From positions 682,001 to 746,000 of the forward strand of contig JAHQIY010000003.1 in NCBI GenBank assembly GCA_019054805.1: DNA of 64,000 nucleotides. The letters are read 5' to 3'. The position numbers and the translations under genes were made by a program. How positions within the stretch are numbered: position 1 is the stretch's first letter; each line of letters opens with the position of its first letter. The notes below the pieces were generated by a model, which was given only the letters and a program-made list of their open reading frames with translations, did not search any database and was not told the origin of the DNA. Positions 1-9,662 of this stretch are shown in pieces. The DNA comes from Brachionus manjavacas. Its lineage: Eukaryota; Rotifera; Eurotatoria; Ploima; Brachionidae.

Positions 1-1492
1 TAGCGAAAAAGTCAACCACGTAAACTTCATAGTATTGAATGACTACATTTCCGTAAAGAGGCGAACAAAGCAAACCGTTGACCACAGGACATGAGTTTAA
101 CAGATGAAATAGTTGTATACAGCAATATAAAATAACTACTTTAGAATTCAAAGCCATTAGATCGAACAGTTTATGAGTCAACTCTTGGTCTTTTCTGTTC
201 AATTTCCTACTATCCTTAATAGCGCCAAGTATGACTATATTGATGGCTATGCTGCTAAGACAAAACAATAAATACCCACCTGAGCTTAAGTATTTAAAAA
301 CAGCTCCAACTATCAAATAATGCCATTTGAAAATTCTATTAAAGTCTTTGTTATAGATTGGCTTTTGGATCTGAAAATATTTACAATTTCTTGTCCAGCG
401 TTCATACTCACATTTTGTGTACTCGTCAGCTGGACCGCAGTCTCCACTTATCCAAAACAGGACACAATTACAAGACCATCTCTGATACAAACCAGTTTGT
501 ATCGTTATTTGCGTGAGCTGAGGAAACTTGACAAAAACACAAAAATCTTTAATAGGAAAAGTATAGTTGTCTCTGTTCGCCATCCAAATAATGATAGGGT
601 TGATCAAGCTTTTGTTCAATTGCTCCAAATATTTGTAGTTTTGGTATAAAAATAAGTGGGTCTGGTACACATCCAAAGAAAGATAGATGAGACTCTTTAA
701 TTCTTTAATCAGAGTCCAATCTATGCTTTTTATATTTCCAGTTATTAGTAAATATTTTATATTTTTGAAAATGTTTAGGTCTAGAAGATTTTTGTTTAAG
801 TTGATTTCGTGTCCATCTAGATATAAATTTTCGATCATTGAATCAAAAGGAGCTTGAATTTTTTTGAAACTGAGAACATTTTTGAACACAAACGACTCAG
901 ATATTGAACCAAATGAAATCGAACTAAATGTTCCATTTAAAAACATCAATGGACATAGATCTTTGTCATATTTTACTCTGGCAAAACTCAATGAACCCAA
1001 TGACTGAAAAGTTGTAAATTTATCGGAATTTTCCATCGAACATTCTGTTTCACCCATTTCTAGACTCAGATGAGAATAATCAAATTTTACAAAAAAAACA
1101 AATTTTAAAAAATTAAAATTTTGTAAATTTATTTTAATTTTTTTGATGTTATTCAAGACTAAATTAACTGAAAAGTAATTTTTTCTTAAAAAAGAATCAT
1201 CGAATTTTAGCCGAAGGTCATCTGTAAGCTCTAAATCTTTGCTTGGAATTAGATTAATTTTTAATTGATTTACATCATCGTTTGCACCTTGAATGCACTC
1301 GAATTTAATTTGATCAAAATTATTGAAGTATTTGACCATAAGGCTGTTCAAAGCAACGCGTGTCATTATCTTATTCATTGAAATAAATTTTGAAAAAGAA
1401 TGAAATTCAGAACATTGGTTCGAATTGTTGATTTTGAGTTGTTCGGCTTGATTTAAAATAAGAATTAATATCAAATTTGTCATGTAGTTCAT
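1..1492 (-). CDS. LRR-ectodomain multi-helix membrane receptor, 3' end beyond window
   Basis: One open frame of about 497 codons runs from an ATG at 1492 to the window edge. It opens with a short hydrophobic signal-like stretch (LILILNQAEQ). A long extracellular region follows, with irregular leucine-rich segments, Asn glycosylation sites and scattered Cys. Near residue 350 there is a DFCxFxxFP block, then a CNCVLFW block and further Cys, and then membrane helices (about residues 405-430 and later). The same order, including DFCxFxxFP, the CxCxLxW block and a Cys-rich linker before TM1, occurs in the complete protein at 16078-18261, so the two are diverged paralogues. By analogy it is a seven-helix, GPCR-like receptor. 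Ligand and G-protein coupling cannot be read from the sequence. The 5' flank was copied by a large inverted duplication that begins 117 bp upstream of the ATG. Confidence 0.75.
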   Translation of the reverse strand, partial: MNYMTNLILILILNQAEQLKINNSNQCSEFHSFSKFISMNKIMTRVALNSLMVKYFNNFDQIKFECIQGANDDVNQLKINLIPSKDLELTDDLRLKFDDSFLRKNYFSVNLVLNNIKKIKINLQNFNFLKFVFFVKFDYSHLSLEMGETECSMENSDKFTTFQSLGSLSFARVKYDKDLCPLMFLNGTFSSISFGSISESFVFKNVLSFKKIQAPFDSMIENLYLDGHEINLNKNLLDLNIFKNIKYLLITGNIKSIDWTLIKELKSLIYLSLDVYQTHLFLYQNYKYLEQLNKSLINPIIIWMANRDNYTFPIKDFCVFVKFPQLTQITIQTGLYQRWSCNCVLFWISGDCGPADEYTKCEYERWTRNCKYFQIQKPIYNKDFNRIFKWHYLIVGAVFKYLSSGGYLLFCLSSIAINIVILGAIKDSRKLNRKDQELTHKLFDLMALNSKVVILYCCIQLFHLLNSCPVVNGLLCSPLYGNVVIQYYEVYVVDFFA

Positions 1493-1608
1493 TTTTTGAA
1501 TTTATCAAAAATTTAAATATATTTATATCTAGAAATTAATTAAAAAATAAATCCTTATTTTTAAATCTATAATCTGGATTTAAAAATGATTATCTTTTAA
1601 ATGAAAAA

Positions 1609-3810
1609 AATCAAATCGATTTAGTTTGCTTTGGAAAGAAGATTTTGATTGAAAATAATTAAAATTTTAATATTGTTGAAAAATTTTAATGATCACTTGA
1701 GAAATGATTATCTTGATATCTTCAAAATATTGAATAAATTTATATATTTTAGACAATAAAAAGGAGATTTCTAGGCAAAGTTGGTCAAAAATTTTGATAA
1801 TCTAAATATTGTTTTTAGATTATCAAAATACTATAATCATTTTAAAGCACTTAAAAAATCTATTTGATGCGCACTTTTAGATATTACATGAATTTATTTT
1901 TCAGCCAACAAGGTCTAAAAACCATAAAATTCGTTAAACTAGGCTTAAGTGCTGAATATTTAATAAAAAAAGGAAAAATTTATATTCTGCTCATTGAATT
2001 CTTGAATTTAAACAAAAATCGATTGAAATGACCTGATAACTCAAATATGATACGCTTACCTATAATTGGTCCAATAAAAACAATTTCAATAGATTTGAAA
2101 CAATACATTCTTACAAATCTTTGCAGTAAAAGAGAGAATAATGATGATGAGAATTATCTCCAACAGAGATAATCCGTCATCATCATAAGATAAAAAAAAT
2201 TAATTCATAAATGATTATTAATTATTTTTTTATCAGTTCCAACTTTGATAACTTGAAAATAATTTCGCTTACATAACTTAGAATTTTGTCAAATTTAAGA
2301 AAATTTTTTATGAGAAAATAGCTAACAAATGAGGAAAATTTTTTTCAAAATCAATTTTGAAAATTAAATCAAATATTATCCTACCTCGACTAATTGGATT
2401 ATTACAACCAGTAGGTGTTGCTTGGTTTTTAAAAAAATTGAATATCTCGAAAGATGGAACAATTTGTTTATCAATGATGAAAAATCTTTAAGTCTTTAAG
2501 GAAAATCTATACGTTACGCTCAACTCTTTTAAATTCTTTTAAATATATTGTTCTTCCGTATCAGACAATAATTTATATTTTTTATTCAATTCATTTTTTT
2601 AAATTTTAAATTTATTTTTTAAAACAGCTTAACATTATTTATTTAATTTTATTGAAAAAAGAGGATTTATTAAGTCATCAAGTAAGTTTTTAAATTTGTG
2701 TGCTCATCTGGATTTGAATGTGTGTTGGTCATACTTGAATTTGTGGTGGTTAGGTACGTCCTTAATTTATTTTGCTTTTTGTTTTTTTTTTGATACCTCT
2801 GTTGTAATTCTGTGAATAATAATTAGAAATAACGACTATTTTTTTCTCAATTTTATTTACCATCATTGATTCCTTATTTTTCAAGATTCCATTTTTATCT
2901 TTTGAAAAGAATCTTTAACAATTAAATTTAGCTCTGGATTATTTTTATCAAATGAATTAAAAAATTTTAATTTTAAATTAGATAAAAAAAACTTTGTTTT
3001 ATAGAGAAGCAGATCACTTCTTTCTTATTTAGGTTATTCTACGACAAAATCCTGAAACTTTTTTAAAATCAAAACCTTTTTGATAAATAAAATTCAGAAA
3101 AATATCGACTCTTTATTTATTTTATTTTTTAAACTAGATAAAAAATTGTACTTAGATGTGACATCTTTGGATGTTTGAGTTGTAAATTTACAGATAAACA
3201 AGTTTATATTCCATTCTTGAGTAACTCAGACTGTGAATCCATTTGAATAGTTATGTAATTAAATGTAAACTATTTTAATTTACTAAAAGAAGAATAAGCA
3301 CTTATGAATTAATTTTTTTTTTCAATTTTTAACCCGACATCTAAATTTGAATTTCAAAAATTAGTTAATGACTAACATGTATTATTGATGCCACATCTAA
3401 ATTTGATTTTTAGGAATTAACGCGGCGTTCAACACCAAAAATCTGCATTTTAATGCACGTATCAAAAGGGGGGAAAGTTTAACACGGGCGAGATGTAACG
3501 TGATGCTAGGGCTAAAACTTGAGTTTTGGTTTTTGGTGCATGCATCTCTTTGCAAGGGTATACGGTATTTAAATTTCCTTTGTTGTGTTGTAGTTCTCTC
3601 AATAACTACAACACCGACTCTATTCAACTTACATGTCTATAGTTTCACAGTGCAATACTATGATCTCATGCGCTTAGCAAGTGATAGTATTTAACACTGT
3701 TTAAAATATTAGACATGTGCGATCAGAAAGAGATCTGAAATTATTGTTGTTTTCTTTTCTCCATTTTTTTCTTTATTATTTGTTCAGGCTAGAAGTGGCC
3801 ATTTATTAAT
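1609..3810. repeat. Left arm of 2.2-kb inverted duplication
   Basis: This stretch is repeated in reverse complement at 9661-11862 with only a few differences, mostly in homopolymer lengths (for example in the T-runs near 2835 and 3727). It holds the 5' flank of the LTR element (1609-3585) plus the first ~225 bp of its 5' LTR. Apart from the LTR and one hairpin I see no gene in it. The outer end has no clear target duplication. Confidence 0.85.
2141..2186. repeat. Small hairpin
   Basis: ATGATGATGA and TCATCATCAT flank a second inverted pair, ATTATCTC and GAGATAAT, with a 5-base loop. The whole folds into one interrupted hairpin of about 18 bp. It is present again in the opposite arm near 11290-11335. 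Confidence 0.6.
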
Positions 3811-3880
3811 AAAGTTATTATTATTATTATTTAATTTCTTTATTTATTATTAGCGTTATAACCGCGAATCACTAGATCCT
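3586..3880 (+). repeat. 5' LTR of element 1 (3' limit approximate)
   Basis: The first 49 bp match 9614-9662 in direct orientation. The LTR starts with TGTTGTAGTT and after eight bases has the exact inverse AACTACAACA, so it begins with a 10-bp hairpin. AATAAA-like signals follow at about 3805-3815. The inner end is uncertain because the 3' LTR is cut short. An end near CCTAACA (about 3880) is a guess. Confidence 0.6.
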
Positions 3881-4009
3881 AACAGATCCGGAAAGAACTA
3901 TAGTTCAGGATTTAAGGTTTATAACATTTGCGTCCCTAGGTGTTCTTAACTTTCAGTTAGGCTTTAAGATTTCTTTCCTATTCTCTTCTTATAAAAACCT
4001 TTTCTCAAA

Positions 4010-5233
4010 ATGTGCAAAATCGCATTTACAATTTTATTATTGAGTTTTGTTGTCACGTGTGAAACACATGCGTTCACATTTTATAAGACAGAGTCAATGT
4101 ATGAGAAATTAATATCTCATTTAATCAGCACATGGACAAAATCAATCCAATTTGGAAAGACGTCAATCGTCACAATCCCAATAGAGACAGTGATTTTAAT
4201 CATCACTCTGATCTTAGTGTATGGGACAATCCATCTTATAAAAGGGAGGCCTCGCACGCCGACTTCAATCCAAACAAATGGCTCAGCGTCAGCCAATGTT
4301 AATTTTGTTAATGCCATGCAATTTGGAATCGAGGGGATTTATAAGACCTTGTATAGCGAAGCTCGAAATTCACACGCTATTAAGGCACCGAACGAGCTCA
4401 AGGAAGGAATGGATGTGAAATCGTGGTTCATTGTATTGGAGATTTATTTGAAGCAATTTCAAAAGTCCGACTGGCTTGACATCACAATTAGTCTTGTAGA
4501 CAACAGAATCCTTAGACGTATTATAAATTTGGATGAGTGCCGCAATGAACCAATTAAAGGCTTCGACAGTTTCAAAAGGCAATTGTGTGATAAATTCACA
4601 AATACAGTGAAATTCAAAAGCACTGTGAACTGGGATCAATTGTCTGACTTAAAGCAATCGCCACGTGAGTCTATTGTAGATTATGGCGAAAAAGTAACGC
4701 AATTGGTAAAACAAATATTTCCAAAAACGGAAACTTCCAACGACATTGATCGCTTAATTCAAGATCGATTTGTGGAGGGATTGTATAATCAACGTCTTCG
4801 TGAAAAGGTTCGAGCAAAAATGTTGAAAATGAGACAAATCGAAACCGAAAAAGTTTACAAAATTCAAGACTTGATTAATTATGCGGACTGCAAGATGTCT
4901 AGTTTCGATAAGCAACCTTTCTATACTAGCACCACAAGTGAAAGTGATGCTCTCCAGAATAGAAGGTACGCAATTCAACCAAATTTAAAACAGACGTTTG
5001 GTGGTAATTTTAAATCAAATTCCTATCCTTATAATAATCCAAGGGAACCAAACAATCAGAGACAAGACAAAACATTTAACCCACACCAGTCAACGCAGAA
5101 ACAGGTTAAATTCGAAGATAAAGGCAACAGTGAGCCCCTTCACGTAATTAACGCTGTTAACTTAAGAAAGCGTCCTAACCGAGAAAGACCAGTGATAGGT
5201 GTGGCAATTTTCAATAACACACTTGTCAATTAA
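4010..5233 (+). CDS. Gag-like protein of LTR element 1 with N-terminal membrane segments
   Basis: The 407-residue ORF is the first in the element. The ATG at 4010 lies just after the 5' leader. Residues 1-22 look like a signal peptide (MCKIAFTILLLSFVV) and residues 53-77 form a second strong hydrophobic helix (IETVILIITLILV). A Gag-type capsid region follows, of the retrotransposon-gag kind (WFIVLEIYLKQF, then FKRQLCDKF). The C-terminal third is Asn/Gln/Pro-rich and basic. I see no CCHC zinc knuckle. An N-terminal membrane anchor is unusual for Ty3-type Gag, and the second LTR element in this window shares it. Confidence 0.7.
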   Translation: MCKIAFTILLLSFVVTCETHAFTFYKTESMYEKLISHLISTWTKSIQFGKTSIVTIPIETVILIITLILVYGTIHLIKGRPRTPTSIQTNGSASANVNFVNAMQFGIEGIYKTLYSEARNSHAIKAPNELKEGMDVKSWFIVLEIYLKQFQKSDWLDITISLVDNRILRRIINLDECRNEPIKGFDSFKRQLCDKFTNTVKFKSTVNWDQLSDLKQSPRESIVDYGEKVTQLVKQIFPKTETSNDIDRLIQDRFVEGLYNQRLREKVRAKMLKMRQIETEKVYKIQDLINYADCKMSSFDKQPFYTSTTSESDALQNRRYAIQPNLKQTFGGNFKSNSYPYNNPREPNNQRQDKTFNPHQSTQKQVKFEDKGNSEPLHVINAVNLRKRPNRERPVIGVAIFNNTLVN

Positions 5234-8200
5234 CCTTTGTGATAGTGGAGCAGATAGGACAATTATCAACACAAAAACGTTCAATCTTCTAAAAAGGCAT
5301 GCACCTGGAACAGAACTGGAAATTCACTCGGGTAGCGAGCTGTTCTCATGCTCAGGTCCGATAAAAATTCTTGGCAAGGTGAAGCTCTCACGCTGTATTG
5401 TTTCAAGAGAAGAAATCCTTAAGAATGTGGAGATATTGGTCACTGAGACAGTTTCCAATAATGATTGTCTTTTGGGGAGAGATTTGATAAACAAACTGAA
5501 GCACATTGGGCCTAAATTTGAACACATAAAGACAATGGTAAAAACAATGTCTGATGAGGTAAGAAGAATTTTTAGAGAAGAAAGGCGTGAGAAACGTTGT
5601 AAAAAAACCATTAAATCATGCACTTATCACAATGTGAAAGAAGAGGAAGTCGGTAGTATTACCAATTTTGATGAAGTCCATCCCGAAAATAACTTCGGAA
5701 AAGGGGAGGGAGAAGTCCCAAAAACAAAAGTTTGTGGTACTGTGATTGAGACTGAAATCGTTGAGGAATTGAAGGAAACGAGCCTGTCAAAAGATGATCT
5801 CAATATGGAGGCTGTTGAAAATGCACGTGCTTTTTTGAAAAATAAAATTGAAGAAGTTTCGGCAAAATCAGTCTTGGATTTAAAACCAGAAAGAAATTCA
5901 AATGTTGCATTTGAAATAGAATTTCAAGACCCAAACCAGAAGCCAATCAAATGTTGATGTAGACCACTACCGTGGAATCTGAAAGAGAAAGTTAACACTG
6001 AACTGGATAGACAACTGAAGGAAGGGATTATTCGACCAAGTAGAAGTCAATGGTGTTTTCCTATACGAGTAGTAGACAAGGCTGATGGCTCTATAAGAAT
6101 CACAGTGGACTAAAAGCCACTTAACAAAGTGATAAAGGACGATAACTATCCAATTCCGTCCATAAAGGATCTTTATGCCAAACTAGCAGATACAGACACT
6201 ATTACTAAAATCGATATGAAAGCAGCATACCACCAAATTCCTGTCCATCCTAACTCCATACAGTACACTGCTTTCATCTGTGAACTTGGTCTGTTTGAGT
6301 ATCTTTCAATGCCAATGGGAATTAAAACTGCCCCTGCATGGTTTCAACGTTTTATTGAAGCATGTTTACAACGATTTATAATAGATAATTCTCTAAGAGT
6401 TTATTTGGATGACTCAATTATATTTACAAACAGTGAAAAGAATGGGATCAATTATCATCTGGACACTGTAATAGCTGTTCTGGATACATTGAACAAGAGA
6501 TCATTAAAAGTTTCATTCGAAAAAAGTGTTCCAGTTGAATTCGAAATTCAGTTGTTGGGAAATGTGATATCCAAAGGTTAGATTAAACCAGACCCAAATA
6601 GGGCATTGGGCCTATCGAAATACGGGAAACCAGCAACAATTAACCAACTTCAGTCCTGGTTAGGCATTGCAAACTTTTACCGCCGATTCATTGATCACTA
6701 CGCACTATTAGCCAGACCTCTCTATGAGTTAATGGGTTTAAAAAGTGTACCTAAGAGCTGTCGGAAACGAAATGGCGCAGTCGATGGGAAAAAGTACAAC
6801 TTATTTGGAACAAAGAAGCTGATGAACATTTTGCGAGACTAAAAAGCGTCCTAAGCAGTGAACTTGTGTTAGCTTTACCTAATTTCGAACAACAAATGAT
6901 TTTAACAACAGACGCATGTGACTACGGTTACGGTGCAGTCCTCGAACAAGAATTTGATGGGTTTCCAAGGCCAATTGCATTTTTTAGCCGAAATTTTACA
7001 AAAGCTCAAAGAAAATATGCTACAGTGGAAAAGGAGCTTCTAAGTGCGGTTGAGAGCATCGTATATTTTCACGAATTTCTTTATGGCAGACCTTTCAAAG
7101 TCCTAACAGACCACTTACCTTTGACTTGGATAAAAAACAAGACCAACATGAGTCCTAGGTTAGAACGTTGGATGTTAAAGTTAAGCATATACAACTTTGA
7201 AATTGTCTACAAGCCGGGTCGAGAAAACGTCGTAGCTGACATGTTATCAAGACTACCACCTGTCATTTAGGGAAATCCAAGACAATGTCAAAAATAACCG
7301 ATAGATTTTACAGACCATTTTTAAAAGACGACATCATGAGATGTGTCAAATGTTGTGATGTGTGCCAAAAGATCAAGCTCACTCAGCCGGCGCGACATGC
7401 TGAGTTGATCTATTTAACACCATGTCGTCCTAATCAATTGATTACCACAGATTTGGCAGGACCATTCCCGGTAACTCACCGTGGTAACAAGTATCTCCAA
7501 GTCATAGTAGATCACTTTACAAAGCTGATACAGATTCATGCACTGAACAGCAGTAAAACCCCGCCAGTTGCAAACAATATAGTGGATAAATGGTGCTGTA
7601 GATATGGAATCCCGGAATCAATATTATCAGACGGGAGAAATTAATATCAATCAAAGCTTTTAGATCTGGTTTATGAGCATCTGGACAAACGAAAGTTAAA
7701 AACAACTCCATTTCACCCACAATGTGATGGTCAAAGTGAAATCACAGTAAAAACAGTTAAGAAGATGATTGCAGCATTTGTTGATGACGACCAAATGAGT
7801 TGGGACCTTAACTTAAATAAACTGGCGTATGCTTACAATACTAGTAAACATAGTTCAACTGGCCAAACACCTTTTGAAATGATGTTCGGTCGAAGGCCTA
7901 AAATTCCAATCGACCTAATTATTCCACCTACTGACCTACTCGAAAGAGAAAAAATTTTAACTGAGTACAAAATAGTGAATGAGCACGGAGAGGTAATAGT
8001 ATTGGAAGACTACGATGATATAGTTGAGAAAAATCTCCCAGCAGTGGCGACCAATTATCTTCAAGAGCTTAAGATGAAACTTAAAAAGTGTTACCAAATG
8101 GCGACAAAAAATAGAAATTGTCGAATGGACAAAGCCAAATTGGACCACGACAGAAAGATCAAGAAATTTGAGTACAACATTGGAGATTACGTATTGACGG

Positions 8201-8595
8201 ATCATCCAAAATTGAAAAAGGGTCTTTCACATGGTCTGGCACACAAATACCATGGACCATTTGTAGTCGTTGGAAAAAACGAGAACAACTGCGACTATTT
8301 AATAAAACTTGCATCAAGTCCTCGCTCGAAAGTGAGACAGGTCCACAAAAATAGACTGAAGTACTACTTCCACAGTGGACATAGCTTACCTACAATAAAA
8401 GAAGAACCAGTCGAACAACCCGATAGGCAAAAAAGAAAGTACACCAAAAATTTGAATAATCCAAGGTGGAAGCCGACAGAAAATCATAATGAACCTGAAC
8501 ACAATGTCACGGACACGATTAGTACACAACCTATGTCCACAGAAATGTGTCTTCGAGCGACAGTGATTCAGATGTCGGGTTTAAAGAAAAAATAA
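5220..8595 (+). pseudogene. pol region of LTR element 1: protease, RT, RNase H, integrase
   Basis: Domains in order: an aspartic protease with DSGADRT near 5.2 kb, RT in about 6.0-6.7 kb (YLDDSIIF at the catalytic loop), RNase H in about 6.87-7.27 kb (TTDACDYGYGAVL), and integrase from about 7.3 kb (DLAGPFPVTHRGNKYLQVIV core, then the TGQTPFEMMFGRRP block). A GPF/Y-like tail ends near 8.4 kb. This order is diagnostic of Ty3/gypsy. The region carries several breaks and is treated as a fossil. Confidence 0.8.
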
Positions 8596-8873
8596 AAAAC
8601 AAAAAAAACCGCATCCTGAAATCTAACAGTGAACTAAGAAGGTCGACTCGTCAATCAAAGCCACCTGACCGACTAGTATTTTAATCTTGTTATTATTAAA
8701 AAAAAAAAAAAAAAAAAATTTTTGAGGAGAGGAAACTCAGAAGAACCTCGTGGTAAGGAGGATATTTCCAGAAGAACCTTATTTAAAGTTTTAATTATCA
8801 GACAGATGGTTGTCGATAATAACAAAGTTTAAAAATTTTAATTTAAACATAAATTATAAAATTTTAAAATTCA

Positions 8874-8908
<35 letters not shown>

Positions 8909-8920
8909 AAAAAAAGAAAA

Positions 8921-9466
8921 ATGGATAAAATTTTCGGCATTTATATCCGGAACATCAGAGTTCTTGGAGGGGACCGGAGAAAGACAGCGGAAATCTTGGA
9001 GGTTTTCATAAACAAGGAAATCATCCGGCAAGGTTTGGACAACAGACTGGGGCTCATCGATAATTTGAAAGTCCCAGAGATGTGCAGGGACCACGACGGG
9101 ACAACGTACATCGCGTTCTGTCGGATGGAGAGACCTGACCGACATGGTGAGGCTGTCGAAGTCATGAACAAGATGACATTCGAAGGTCGGAAGCTCCTGG
9201 CTAAGATGAACGATATAGAGTCAGGGGCTGCACAGTGGTCGAAGAAGACAGTAGTGGACCAAGATGGTAGGCCGATCTGGTACCATGCCGAGAAAGCTAA
9301 GTACCTCGAAAGGACCAACCACACAATGGAAACGCAAGAACGCCTTATTGTCCACGTTGAGCGCCGATTCCGAGAGGAACAAGAAGGCAGAAGGGATGCC
9401 GAAGCTCGCCTAAGACAAGCAGAGGATGAGCTCAACAAGGCCAAGGAGACCATCCGTCAACTGTAG
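8921..9466 (+). CDS. Third ORF of LTR element 1: RRM-like fold plus coiled coil (hypothesis)
   Basis: The ATG at 8921 follows directly after a ~40-base A-rich tract. The predicted 181-residue product starts with FGIYIRNIRVL, which resembles RNP2 (beta-1). A helix follows, then TYIAFCRM, which resembles RNP1 (beta-3), then a helix (AVEVMNKM) and FEGRKLLAKM (beta-4). That is the beta-alpha-beta-beta-alpha-beta order of an RNA recognition motif. Residues ~120-181 are a charged heptad coiled coil (RRFREEQEGRRDAEARLRQA). It sits where an env-like gene would lie but has no signal peptide or membrane segment. Codon use is more GC-rich than the surroundings. The RRM assignment comes from pattern only. 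Confidence 0.5.
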   Translation: MDKIFGIYIRNIRVLGGDRRKTAEILEVFINKEIIRQGLDNRLGLIDNLKVPEMCRDHDGTTYIAFCRMERPDRHGEAVEVMNKMTFEGRKLLAKMNDIESGAAQWSKKTVVDQDGRPIWYHAEKAKYLERTNHTMETQERLIVHVERRFREEQEGRRDAEARLRQAEDELNKAKETIRQL

Positions 9467-9613
9467 GACACTGTGAAGAGCCTACAGGAAGTGTTAGAAG
9501 TCTATGAGCCATCCGGATAGAATTCTGTTTGTTATTTTTATTTTTAAATTTTTTTTTGCTTTGTTATGTGTTTTTGTTTTTGTTTTTATCTTTCTTCTTC
9601 TAGGGGGAAGGTA

Positions 9614-9662
9614 TGTTGTAGTTCTCTCAATAACTACAACACCGACTCTATTCAACTTACAT
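9614..9662 (+). repeat. 3' LTR stub of element 1
   Basis: It repeats the start of the 5' LTR (TGTTGTAGTTCTCTC onward) directly after GAAGGTA. It stops at the junction with the inverted LTR copy, with a 2-bp overlap (AT) at the join. Confidence 0.75.

Larger units (their letters stand above)
3586..9662 (+). mobile_element. Ty3/gypsy-type LTR retrotransposon 1 (broken)
   Basis: Fossil LTR element in the order 5' LTR, gag, protease, RT, RNase H, integrase, third ORF, 3' LTR stub. The pol order with integrase after RNase H, the RNase H tail LERWMLKLS and a GPF/Y-like end after the integrase (KYHGPFVVV) place it in the Ty3/gypsy group. The pol region carries several breaks, so the copy is dead. 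The 3' LTR survives only as its first ~49 bp, where it meets an inverted LTR copy, so the two LTRs cannot be compared for age over their full length. The overlapping 49 bp look identical, which suggests the insertion is fairly young. Confidence 0.85.

Noticed and set aside
3397-3694. Short ORFs on both strands, repeated exactly at 9776-10059
   Set aside because: They lie in the LTR and the inverted duplication and appear twice because the DNA is duplicated. No protein character.
8864-9453. Minus-strand ORFs opposite the third ORF of LTR element 1
   Set aside because: Antisense shadows of a GC-richer coding frame. They include poly-Phe from the A-tract.
8921-9466. Envelope gene of LTR element 1
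   Set aside because: The product has no signal peptide, membrane helix or Cys pattern of an envelope. It ends in a charged coiled coil.
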